The notes beneath the pieces are model-generated. The model ran no database searches, was not told where the DNA came from, and saw only the letters and a list, made by a program, of their open reading frames with translations. The position numbers and the translations under genes are program-made. A DNA stretch of 64,000 nt from Gulosibacter sp. 10 (lineage in GTDB: Bacteria > Actinomycetota > Actinomycetes > Actinomycetales > Microbacteriaceae): contig NZ_FUIC01000054.1 of assembly GCF_900163695.1 (NCBI RefSeq), positions 1 through 64,000 on the forward strand, given 5' to 3'. Below, piece by piece: positions 27,901 through 35,303 of the stretch (positions within the stretch are counted from its first letter, which is position 1; the number at the start of each line of letters is the position of its first letter).

Positions 27901-28308
27901 GAGACGTTCATGACCCGGCTCGAGAACGACCGCGACCGGTTCGTCGCGATCTTCGCCGGCTACACGGACGAGATGGACGCGTTCCTCGGCGCGAACCCCG
28001 GGCTGCGCTCGAGGATCCCGCTGCGGATCGAGTTCCCCGACTACACGCCCGAGGAGGTCGCGCGGATCGTCGTCGTGAGGCTGGCCCGGGTCTGGCGCTT
28101 CGACGAGGCGCTGCTGGCGGGGATCGCGGCCGGGCGGTACGCCTCGCTGCCGGAGGCGGAGCGCTCGAACGGCCGATGGGCCCGGAACTTCGCGCAGGAG
28201 GTGGAGAAGGCGCACAAGCGATGGCTCGTCGAGAACGACGCGACCGGCGACGAGGCGATGCGCATCCGCGATGCGGTGATCCGCGGGTTCGAGGCCGATC
28301 CCGCGTAG
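24901..28308 (+). CDS. Beta-helix repeat protein fused to tandem CbxX/EccA-type AAA ATPases
   Basis: 1135-residue multidomain protein. Residues 1-540 show two right-handed beta-helix-like stretches with parallel motifs (ALQLADGARAELRNVVIQ...YPAIY and ALYATESATTTLTNVVLE...YPAIY), probably a duplicated module. Residues 540-600 are an acidic Glu/Ala/Pro linker. Two AAA+ domains of the CbxX/CfqX/EccA type follow: Walker A GNPGTGKTT at about 646-654 and 917-925, Walker B FIDEAYSLY and FVDEAYQLH, arginine-containing PGLQSRIP and PGLRSRIP. No signal peptide or TM is present, so it is cytosolic. GAGGAG lies 11 nt before the GTG. The AAA part should remodel a partner bound by the beta-helix; the partner is unknown. 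Confidence 0.85.
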   Translation: MAVIRVNQGHRGPTLLEALQRATGADTVLLGEGVHVVDPVYVGSARIAGRGDPERTVLQTRIEVRGALRLEDLTLRAPHFDNALQLADGARAELRNVVIQGDPAAKYPAIYDEGGALVLRGCTVRSGDEREAAVFAKAGATVEADGTAMPVLRLEGATANLADVRCAAIMAADRSRVTATGTTRLAPAADRRCLVLQNESVAVLQHLRQDEGPFEALCEDSFLQLDAIDGPEGRRLTVIRTGASTLRAPEGSVTDTGAVPAPPPEPEAPRAPKVVPWRAADARRFAEAVAPALAPGDTVLMEEGEYFLEDHDGLLRIGVDLAGRGRVEATVLHGSLAPMAGGEVAISNLTIRPPEGRNALYATESATTTLTNVVLETEPTGEYPAIYAEASTVRLLDSEVVCGTDSISGVVTLIGAGTRLEARGSLVGWLQATEGAAASLDDCSAVQICAIGGSTVESTNGLTLYGNEAGQRAVYAAGGSTARFERIATEDAGLELGAEASTVIVDRVEAPEGGGIRVVDDGDAHVEVAGEPVGAEEEPAGDELAEEEPAADETGAAPEPVRARPGGGEEAQAAESAAPEAGAEFSGDHASPEGEAEDPLAEIGRLTGLARVKEQIESFTRMVEFNQRRRRQGLKTTDLTMHSVFLGNPGTGKTTVARLLQQALYRAGAVARDKLVEVQRRDLVAEHLGESANLTQAVLERARGGVLFIDEAYSLYQERNNEFAQEAVDTILTFMENNRDEIVVIFAGYTDRMQDFLQMNPGLQSRIPNRFDFEDYSAEEVAEIGYRQLLDEEYRVDEDEYRRAVMAEYRRSNDRSNGRWVRNFNERLVKQMARRVVDGDDEDTQTITAADLAETAGGDTARKAESAEELLQELDGLVGLEPVKSWVRDLTREAEANARLAQLGAGLERPTYHMVFTGNPGTGKTTVADIIARLFYNLGILATPTVKVVDRSDLVGAFIGHSERNTTKAIDEAMGGVLFVDEAYQLHVEGTTNDFGRMAIETFMTRLENDRDRFVAIFAGYTDEMDAFLGANPGLRSRIPLRIEFPDYTPEEVARIVVVRLARVWRFDEALLAGIAAGRYASLPEAERSNGRWARNFAQEVEKAHKRWLVENDATGDEAMRIRDAVIRGFEADPA

Positions 28309-28384
28309 CGGTTCCGGGCTCTCGGCGGGCGGCCGGTGCGCGAGGGCGAGGCCGGCGCCGGGATCCGTCTAGGATGGATGCCGT

Positions 28385-28460
28385 GCCGACTTAGCTCAGC
28401 TGGCAGAGCATCTGTCTTGTAAACAGAAGGTCGCGGGTTCGATCCCCGCAGTCGGCTCCA
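28385..28460 (+). tRNA. tRNA-Thr (anticodon TGT)
   Basis: Full cloverleaf: acceptor arm GCCGACT with AGTCGGC, D arm TTAGCTCAGCTGGCAGAG, anticodon loop CTTGTAA (TGT), T arm with GGTTCGATCC, and encoded CCA at 28458-28460. TAGGAT at 28370-28375 is a suitable -10 element. Confidence 0.97.
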
Positions 28461-28535
28461 GGCTTCTCCCGTACCGGGACGCGTGTGCGTGTCCCCGCGC
28501 GGGAAGCGTCGATGAAGACCGGAAGAGGGGACCGC

Positions 28536-28949
28536 ATGCTCCGCACCGTACTCGGCGGCAAGATCCACCGGGCCACCGTCACCCAGGCCGACCTGCACTA
28601 CGTCGGCTCGGTCACGATCGACGCCGACCTGGTCCGAGCGGCGGGATTCGTCGAGGGCGAGCAGGTGCAGATCGTGGACATCACGAACGGCGCGCGGCTC
28701 GAGACCTACGTGATCGAGGGCGGGGCCGGGGACGGCCGCATCTGCATCAACGGTGCCGCGGCGCACCTCGTGCAGCCCGGCGACCTCGTGATCATCATGT
28801 CCTACCTCCTGGCCGAGGAGGCGGAGCTCGACGGATACGCGCCGCGGGTCGTGCACGTGGACGCGGACAACCGCATCCTCGCGCTCGGGGCCGATGCCGC
28901 CGAGCCCGTCCCCGGCGCGACGGACCAGCGCTCCTCGCGCCGCGGCTGA
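28536..28949 (+). CDS. panD: Aspartate 1-decarboxylase (proenzyme)
   Basis: Makes beta-alanine from aspartate for pantothenate synthesis, using a pyruvoyl cofactor made by self-cleavage. The 137-residue protein has the conserved start [16 protein letters not shown], the cleavage site Gly24-Ser25 in YVGS, and NGARLETY with [23 protein letters not shown] precedes the ATG at 28536; in-frame ATGs upstream (28512, 28485) are less likely. Confidence 0.96.
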   Translation: MLRTVLGGKIHRATVTQADLHYVGSVTIDADLVRAAGFVEGEQVQIVDITNGARLETYVIEGGAGDGRICINGAAAHLVQPGDLVIIMSYLLAEEAELDGYAPRVVHVDADNRILALGADAAEPVPGATDQRSSRRG

Positions 28950-29000
28950 GCGCTGCGCCATCGCGGCCGCGCCGCCATGTCTTCGGGGTCGGCCGCGTCG

Positions 29001-29732
29001 CTACACCATCGGGATCGGCTGCGCCGCGGGGCCGACGAGCACGGGCTCGGCCTTCGCGGCGACGGGCGCCAGCGAGGCCTGCACGAGGATGGGGAGGTGG
29101 TCGGACTTGCTCTGGGGGAGCGTGCGGACGTCCTCCACCTCGAAGCCCTTGGAGGTCGCGAAGTCGTAGTGCCCGCGCAGGACGCGGTAGCGCGAGTAGG
29201 TGCTGCGGTCGCTCTTGCTCAGCGTGTATCCCTGCGTGCGGAGGCGGTCGGCCAGGGAGCGCTGGAAGAACGGGTAGTTGTAGTCGCCGGCCATGAGGGC
29301 GGGCAGTCCCTCGCCCAGGTCGTGCATCTCCGAGAAGGCGGTGGTGATCTGGTGGCGCCGCAGCGAGTTGAGCGCGGTGAGCGGCGCCGCGTGGAACGAC
29401 GCGAGGACGACCTCCTGCTCATACTTGGCGTCGAAGGCGCGCACCGCGATGAGCCGCTCGTGCGCGGGCTTCATCAGGCGGTCGTGCAGCGACTTCCTGA
29501 GCGCCACGACCCGCAGGTCCCGGGTCCGGAACCGCTCTGGGCGCAGGTACATCGCGAGTCCCAGCCGGTTCTGCGCGGTCGCCTGCACGAGGCGGAGATC
29601 GGCGATGCTGCGGGGGAGGAGCGCCGTGTGCGCCTCCTGGATGCAGAGCGCATCGGGATCATGGATTGCGACGATCGATTCGAGATCGGACACCGCGCTG
29701 TGATTTCGCAAGTTATAGCTGATAAGCCTCAT
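29001..29732 (-). CDS. Endonuclease/exonuclease/phosphatase-family hydrolase
   Basis: 243-residue protein of the EEP (DNase I-like) superfamily, Mg-dependent phosphodiesterases acting on DNA, lipids or nucleotides. Motifs: SYNLRNH near the start, IQEAHT (metal-binding Glu), AGDYNYPFF (Asp/Asn pair), and the catalytic SDHLPI near the C-terminus. No signal peptide is visible, so a cytosolic role is likely. TAGGCT lies 8 nt before the ATG. The longer frame to 29990 is not supported. Confidence 0.85.
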   Translation of the reverse strand: MRLISYNLRNHSAVSDLESIVAIHDPDALCIQEAHTALLPRSIADLRLVQATAQNRLGLAMYLRPERFRTRDLRVVALRKSLHDRLMKPAHERLIAVRAFDAKYEQEVVLASFHAAPLTALNSLRRHQITTAFSEMHDLGEGLPALMAGDYNYPFFQRSLADRLRTQGYTLSKSDRSTYSRYRVLRGHYDFATSKGFEVEDVRTLPQSKSDHLPILVQASLAPVAAKAEPVLVGPAAQPIPMV

Positions 29733-29923
29733 CGCCGGCGAGCCTAGCCCCGGTTGCTGGCAGAACGGGGTGAGTCGGACGGGCCGTCGATCCGGCCGTC
29801 CGGGCGGCTCGGCGCCCCGTGTCGGAATATTGCGCGGTCTGACGCCCGATGACGGCGGGGGTTCATCCGGCCCTGCGGCGCTCGTAGTCTGCGGGCACGG
29901 AACCCCGAAGGAGGCCGAGAGCC

Positions 29924-30121
29924 ATGATCCAGCACCGCCCCGGGCGCGCCCCGCGCCCCGCAGTCGCACGTCCCCGCCACGCGCTCGCACGGCTGCGCGC
30001 CTTCGTACGGCTGCGCGCCTTCGTCTCGACGCTGCGCGAGCCCATCGCGCTCGGCGCCCTGCACGGCACCGTGGACCCCGCGCTGCTGCCCGCGTGGGAC
30101 GGCGGGCTCAGCGAAGCGTGA
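29924..30121 (+). CDS. Small basic protein, function unknown
   Basis: 65 codons with a strong AAGGAGG site 9 nt upstream and a TAGTCT -10 element at 29885, with GTTCATCC (as in the senX3 PHO box) at the -35 position. The N-terminal half is Arg/Ala/Pro-rich and includes an internal repeat (RLRAFV twice). No family recognised. It overlaps the 3' end of a convergent frame by 14 nt, so only one of the two may be real. Confidence 0.45.
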   Translation: MIQHRPGRAPRPAVARPRHALARLRAFVRLRAFVSTLREPIALGALHGTVDPALLPAWDGGLSEA

Positions 30122-30311
30122 AGCCGGTCCGGGCCGCGATCCGACGCACCCGTGCGTCGTCGCGGTCCGGGTTCAGCGCGTCGAGGTCGATCGCGTCGAG
30201 CGGCTCGCGCTCGAGCACCCGGGCCAGCGCCGACGCGTCGAGTTCGCGGGAGTCGCGCTCGAAGGCATCGGCGATCGCGGCCGGCGACCACTTGGCGATC
30301 CTGCCGAGCAT
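30108..30311 (-). CDS. Small hypothetical protein
   Basis: 67 codons, helical and charged (SPAAIADAFERDSRELDASALARVL), ending RIAARTGFTLR. No clear ribosome-binding site. The amino-acid composition is protein-like rather than the Arg/Pro/Ala-rich pattern of shadow frames here. Nothing recognised. Confidence 0.4.
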   Translation of the reverse strand: MLGRIAKWSPAAIADAFERDSRELDASALARVLEREPLDAIDLDALNPDRDDARVRRIAARTGFTLR

Positions 30312-30428
30312 CCAGGCGCCGCCGAAGCTCGACTCCCGGTCGCTCTGGGCCCGTCCCGCGCTGCACTACGCTTGCATCGTTCCGCGGGCGGGCAGGTCCC
30401 GCCGCATTCGAGAAAGCAGCGACGAGCC

Positions 30429-31001
30429 ATGTCCACCAAGAGGATCTTCGCGGGAGACCCGCGCTTCCGACTCAGCATCCACCGCCCGCGGGTGGCCGTC
30501 CTCGGCGGCGTCGCGCTGTTCTGCCTCATCGCGATCATCCTGGCCGCGCTGAACTTCGACGCCCTCGTGGTCTGGGCCCGCGAGAACGCGGGCGACGGGC
30601 GGCGCCAGGGGCCCGGTTACCTGGTCATGGCGGCCTTCGCGGTGCCCGGCGTGCTCGGGTTCTTCTTCGGCTTCGCGGCGCTCGCGGGGCGGTTCCGGAT
30701 CACCACGGCCGCGGGGCATCGGCTCAAGCTCGCGGGCAACAGCCGCGTCGCGGCCGGCCCCGGCGCCGTCGAGCAGATCCGGCAGGACTTCGGCTCGGGG
30801 GATCCCGGCCGCTTCATGCGCTGGATGAAGAGCACCGTGCGCGAGGGCGGGGTGCTCATCAGCGTGTACCGCGACGTCGAGAACGGGGAGGGCTACGTGA
30901 CCCTCGCGGTCGACAAGCACCGCGGCGAGCCGCTGCCGGTCATCGCGCTGCCCGCGGCCGCCGCCGAGCCCCTGTACTCGGCGCACGACGCCCCGGCCTG
31001 A
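30429..31001 (+). CDS. Two-helix membrane protein, function unknown
   Basis: 190-residue protein with transmembrane segments at about residues 20-42 and 63-82, then a soluble C-terminal domain of about 105 residues (GHRLKLAGNSRVAAG..., ending EPLYSAHDAPA). The ATG at 30429 begins the plausible membrane topology; the longer frame from 30372 is basic and non-hydrophobic. No family recognised. Confidence 0.65.
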   Translation: MSTKRIFAGDPRFRLSIHRPRVAVLGGVALFCLIAIILAALNFDALVVWARENAGDGRRQGPGYLVMAAFAVPGVLGFFFGFAALAGRFRITTAAGHRLKLAGNSRVAAGPGAVEQIRQDFGSGDPGRFMRWMKSTVREGGVLISVYRDVENGEGYVTLAVDKHRGEPLPVIALPAAAAEPLYSAHDAPA

Positions 31002-31111
31002 TCGGGCGCCGCTGCCGCCGGCGGCCGGGGCGCCCGGGGCTGCGCGGTTCAGGCGGGGCCCACGCGGATGGCCGAGGATGGTGCGGGAAGACTCCGAAGG
31101 GGGAGGACGAC

Positions 31112-31450
31112 ATGGTGGATCTCAACGAGCTCGCGTACTCGCACCTGCAGGCCGCGCGCGAGAGCGAGCACGGCCGCAGCGCCGAACTCGTCGCGCACGA
31201 TCACGAGCTGCGGCAGACGATCCTCGCGCTGCCCGAGGGCGGGCGCCTGCCCGAGCACAACTCGCCGCCGGCGGGCAGCATCCAGGTGCTCGTGGGGCGC
31301 CTCCGGGTCGAGACCGAGGACGGCGAGCTGCAGGAGATCGGGGAGAACGAGCTGCGGGTGCTGACGCCGCAGCGGCATTCGGTACTCGCGCTCGAGGACG
31401 CGGCCTTCCTGCTGACGACCGTCACCGGCGTCGACCGCGAGTCCGACTGA
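31112..31450 (+). CDS. Cupin-fold protein
   Basis: 112-residue single-domain cupin. Short beta-strand pattern with LPEHNSPPAGSIQVLVGRLRVET (motif 1 with one histidine) and RHSVLALEDAAFLLTTV (motif 2 with one histidine). The metal-ligand set is reduced relative to enzymes, so binding or sensing rather than catalysis is likely. GGGGGAGG precedes the ATG. Substrate unknown. Confidence 0.78.
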   Translation: MVDLNELAYSHLQAARESEHGRSAELVAHDHELRQTILALPEGGRLPEHNSPPAGSIQVLVGRLRVETEDGELQEIGENELRVLTPQRHSVLALEDAAFLLTTVTGVDRESD

Positions 31451-31497
31451 GACGAGTCGGCCCGGGCCGAGCCCGCCCGGGGCCGGGCGCCCCGCGA

Positions 31498-31902
31498 TCA
31501 GGCGGCGTTGGGCGTGAACTCGAGGCTGAGGGAGTTCATGCAGTAGCGGTCGCCCGTGGGCGTGCCGTAGCCGTCGGGGAACACATGCCCGAGGTGCGAG
31601 CCGCACTTCGCGCACAGGACCTCGACGCGGCGCATCCCCAGCGAGCGGTCCTCGCGGTGCTCGACCGCCTCCGGCCGTAGCGGCTCCCAGAAGCTCGGCC
31701 AGCCGCAGCCCGCGTCGAACTTCGTCTGGGCGGCGAACAGCTCGTTGCCGCACGCCCGGCAGGAGTACATGCCCGGCCGCGCCTCTTCGAGCAGCGCGCC
31801 CGTGAAAGGGCGCTCGGTGCCGGCCCGGCGCAGCACCTGGAACTCCTCGGGATTGAGCGCCTGCCGCCACTGGTCCTCGGTTCGCTCGACTTCGTAGGTC
31901 AT
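31498..31902 (-). CDS. msrB: Peptide-methionine (R)-S-oxide reductase MsrB
   Basis: Reduces R-methionine sulfoxide in oxidised proteins. 134 residues. Two CxxC zinc pairs (CRAC and CAKC), the substrate pocket GCGWPSFW, and the catalytic Cys in RYCMNS are present. AGAGGAG lies before the ATG at 31902. It ends convergently with the cupin gene and is divergent from DUF3263. Confidence 0.95.
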   Translation of the reverse strand: MTYEVERTEDQWRQALNPEEFQVLRRAGTERPFTGALLEEARPGMYSCRACGNELFAAQTKFDAGCGWPSFWEPLRPEAVEHREDRSLGMRRVEVLCAKCGSHLGHVFPDGYGTPTGDRYCMNSLSLEFTPNAA

Positions 31903-31964
31903 GACGACTCCTCTCGATCCCGGAAAGTCTACGCGCCGGATGCGCGCCGACCGGGGCCCTGTCT

Positions 31965-31986
31965 GCGTTGTCCCAAGAGACAACGC
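31965..31986. promoter_or_regulatory. Operator-like palindrome upstream of the DUF3263 gene
   Basis: Perfect 8-bp arms GCGTTGTC and GACAACGC separated by 6 nt, ending just before the TAAGAT -10 element at 31988-31993. It therefore covers the -35 and spacer region and could be a repressor site. The region also lies between msrB and DUF3263, so it may act on both. Confidence 0.5.
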
Positions 31987-32031
31987 CTAAGATTCTGGGG
32001 AATTCCATCGGCGGACGATTGGGGGAGACGG

Positions 32032-32394
32032 ATGGCCGAGCAGACGCATGCCGCCGACGACGCCCCGCATGAACCCGAGGGCGCGGGTGCCCCGCCCGAC
32101 CCGCGACCCGAGGACGGCCCGCTCGAATCCGAGCGGGCCGGCGCCGCGACGGAGTCGGACGCCCTCACGGATCTCGAGCGGGGCATCCTCGAGTTCGAGG
32201 AGGCCCATCCCCGCCACTCGCGGGCGAAGGAGGACGCGATCCGCGCCGACTTCGGCTATTCGCCGACCCGGTACTACCAAATACTCGGTACGCTCATAGA
32301 ATCGCCGGTCGCGCTGGTCGAGAACCCGCTCCTCATCGGGCGGCTGCGACGCATCCGTGACCGGAAGAGGGATCGGCGATACCGTGCATCCTAG
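32032..32394 (+). CDS. DUF3263 family protein
   Basis: 120-residue cytosolic protein. An acidic, Pro-rich N-terminus (1-45) precedes the DUF3263 helical domain (LTDLERGILEFEEAHPRHSRAKEDAIRADFGYSPTRYYQIL), which looks like a helix-turn-helix DNA-binding fold. The DUF3263-LytR_C pair is conserved in actinobacteria (mycobacterial Rv0430-Rv0431). GGGGGAG precedes the ATG. Confidence 0.85.
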   Translation: MAEQTHAADDAPHEPEGAGAPPDPRPEDGPLESERAGAATESDALTDLERGILEFEEAHPRHSRAKEDAIRADFGYSPTRYYQILGTLIESPVALVENPLLIGRLRRIRDRKRDRRYRAS

Positions 32395-32436
32395 AATTCA
32401 CCAGCCCACCCCACGTCCGACGAAAGAATCTGCCTC

Positions 32437-33015
32437 GTGAAGTACCCCAAAGATCGCTTCGACGACTTCCCCTCCAGCCTGAAGCGGCGCGGGGCGCACC
32501 GGGCCCCGCGCACCCGTGCATCGAAGCTGTCCTCGTGGCTCATCGCCGCGGTGTCCTTCGTGCTGCTGGTCGGCATCGGCGTCGGCGTGATGTGGATGAT
32601 CGACCGCCAGGTGCAGTTCACCTCGCAGGCGATGGAGGACCAGCAGGAGCAGACCGAGACCACCCCGCCCGCCACGGGCGAGCCCGAGCCGACGCCCACC
32701 GAGGAGGAGGTCGTCGCCGAGCACGACCCGGAGGTGCCGGTGACGGTGCTGAACGGCGCGGGCATCGGCGGGCTGGCCGGCGCCGCATCCGACGTGCTCT
32801 ACGCCAACGAGTGGAACGTCGTGCTCGTGACCGACGCCGATTCCTCGGATAACGCCACGACCACGATCGCGGCGGGCAGCGAGGACGAGCTGCCGGCGGC
32901 GATGGCGCTGGCGGAGGACTTCGGCTTCGGCGAGGCCGTCGTCGACCCCGAACTCGCGCAGCCCGGCGAGATCGTCGTCGTGGTGGGCCAGGACGGCTCG
33001 GGTCTCGTGGAATAG
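32437..33015 (+). CDS. LytR C-terminal-domain membrane protein
   Basis: 192 residues: a basic cytoplasmic N-terminus, one transmembrane segment (about 32-54), a Glu/Thr/Pro linker, and a LytR_C domain (about 98-190: VPVTVLNGAGIGGLAGAASDVL ... GEIVVVVGQD). The domain is outside the membrane and is associated with wall-polymer metabolism. It starts with GTG 42 bp after DUF3263; TAGAAT overlaps the upstream stop codon and may be an extra promoter. Confidence 0.85.
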   Translation: MKYPKDRFDDFPSSLKRRGAHRAPRTRASKLSSWLIAAVSFVLLVGIGVGVMWMIDRQVQFTSQAMEDQQEQTETTPPATGEPEPTPTEEEVVAEHDPEVPVTVLNGAGIGGLAGAASDVLYANEWNVVLVTDADSSDNATTTIAAGSEDELPAAMALAEDFGFGEAVVDPELAQPGEIVVVVGQDGSGLVE

Positions 33016-33101
33016 GCGGCGCCGTCGGCCCGGGAGCGTCGCGGCGATGCGCCCTCCCGAGCGGGACGGGAGTTCGCCACCAGCGGACCGCGGGGCGCTT
33101 G

Positions 33102-33128
33102 CTTGCACTCTCGGGGTGAGAGTGCCAA
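33102..33128 (+). promoter_or_regulatory. CIRCE element 1 (HrcA operator) upstream of groEL
   Basis: CTTGCACTC, 9 nt, GAGTGCCAA: two mismatches from the TTAGCACTC-N9-GAGTGCTAA consensus on the left arm and one on the right. Confidence 0.8.
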
Positions 33129-33136
33129 CATGGTCC

Positions 33137-33163
33137 TTGGCACTCGATTCGCTCGAGTGCTAA
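33137..33163 (+). promoter_or_regulatory. CIRCE element 2 (HrcA operator) upstream of groEL
   Basis: TTGGCACTC, 9 nt, GAGTGCTAA: one mismatch to consensus. It lies 8 bp after the first element and 42 bp before the groEL start. Confidence 0.93.
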
Positions 33164-34825
<1,662 letters not shown>

Positions 34826-34843
34826 TCCGAACCTCGAACGACA

Positions 34844-34873
34844 AGCGGGCGGTACCTCCGGGTACCGCCCGCT
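34844..34873 (+). terminator. Terminator of groEL
   Basis: Perfect 13-bp stem with a TCCG loop (arms 34844-34856 and 34861-34873) followed by TTTCGC-like sequence. Confidence 0.88.
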
Positions 34874-34921
34874 TTCGCATTCCCGCCGCGCCGCGCACCG
34901 GCGCCCGGCCTCCGGCCCCGC

Positions 34922-35212
34922 TCAGAGCGTGAACAGCCGGATGACGTCGTTCTCGGTCGTGCCGTAGTGGCTCGCCGCCGCGCCGAGCGCGTTGTTGAGC
35001 TCGCTGATCGCGGCCTCCACCTGCGCCTGCGTGCCGCGCCACTTCTCCACGCAGTGCTGGAACTGCACCGAGGCCTGACCCTGCCAGGCCGACTCCATGC
35101 TGGTCAGCTGGGTCGTGAGCTGGCTCGTATGCGTCTCCACGGCCTGGATCTCGGTGTATGCGGCCGCCATCGTGGCGTTGAGCTGGTCTGAATCGACGGT
35201 AAAACGCGCCAT
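34922..35212 (-). CDS. WXG100 (ESAT-6-like) protein
   Basis: 96-residue helical-hairpin protein with the central WxG turn at Trp43-Gln44-Gly45 (SAWQGQAS). Family members are exported as dimers by type VII secretion. The C-terminal YxxxD/E secretion signal is partly visible as HYGTTENDV. GGGAGAAGG precedes the ATG and TAGGTT at 35267-35272 is a likely own promoter, with a 7-bp GC hairpin (35236-35256) in the leader. No EccC or other secretion gene is in this window. Confidence 0.88.
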   Translation of the reverse strand: MARFTVDSDQLNATMAAAYTEIQAVETHTSQLTTQLTSMESAWQGQASVQFQHCVEKWRGTQAQVEAAISELNNALGAAASHYGTTENDVIRLFTL

Positions 35213-35303
35213 GTCCTTCTCCCTGTCCGGTAGCCCCCGCGCGTCCTGAGCGCGGGCGACGCCACCAACCTAGGCAGGAAGGAGGCCGGCGGGCGGCGGA
35301 GGG

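Noticed and set aside
34922-35212. Type VII secretion locus
   Set aside because: Only one WXG100 gene is present; no EccB/C/D/E or mycosin is seen in the window.
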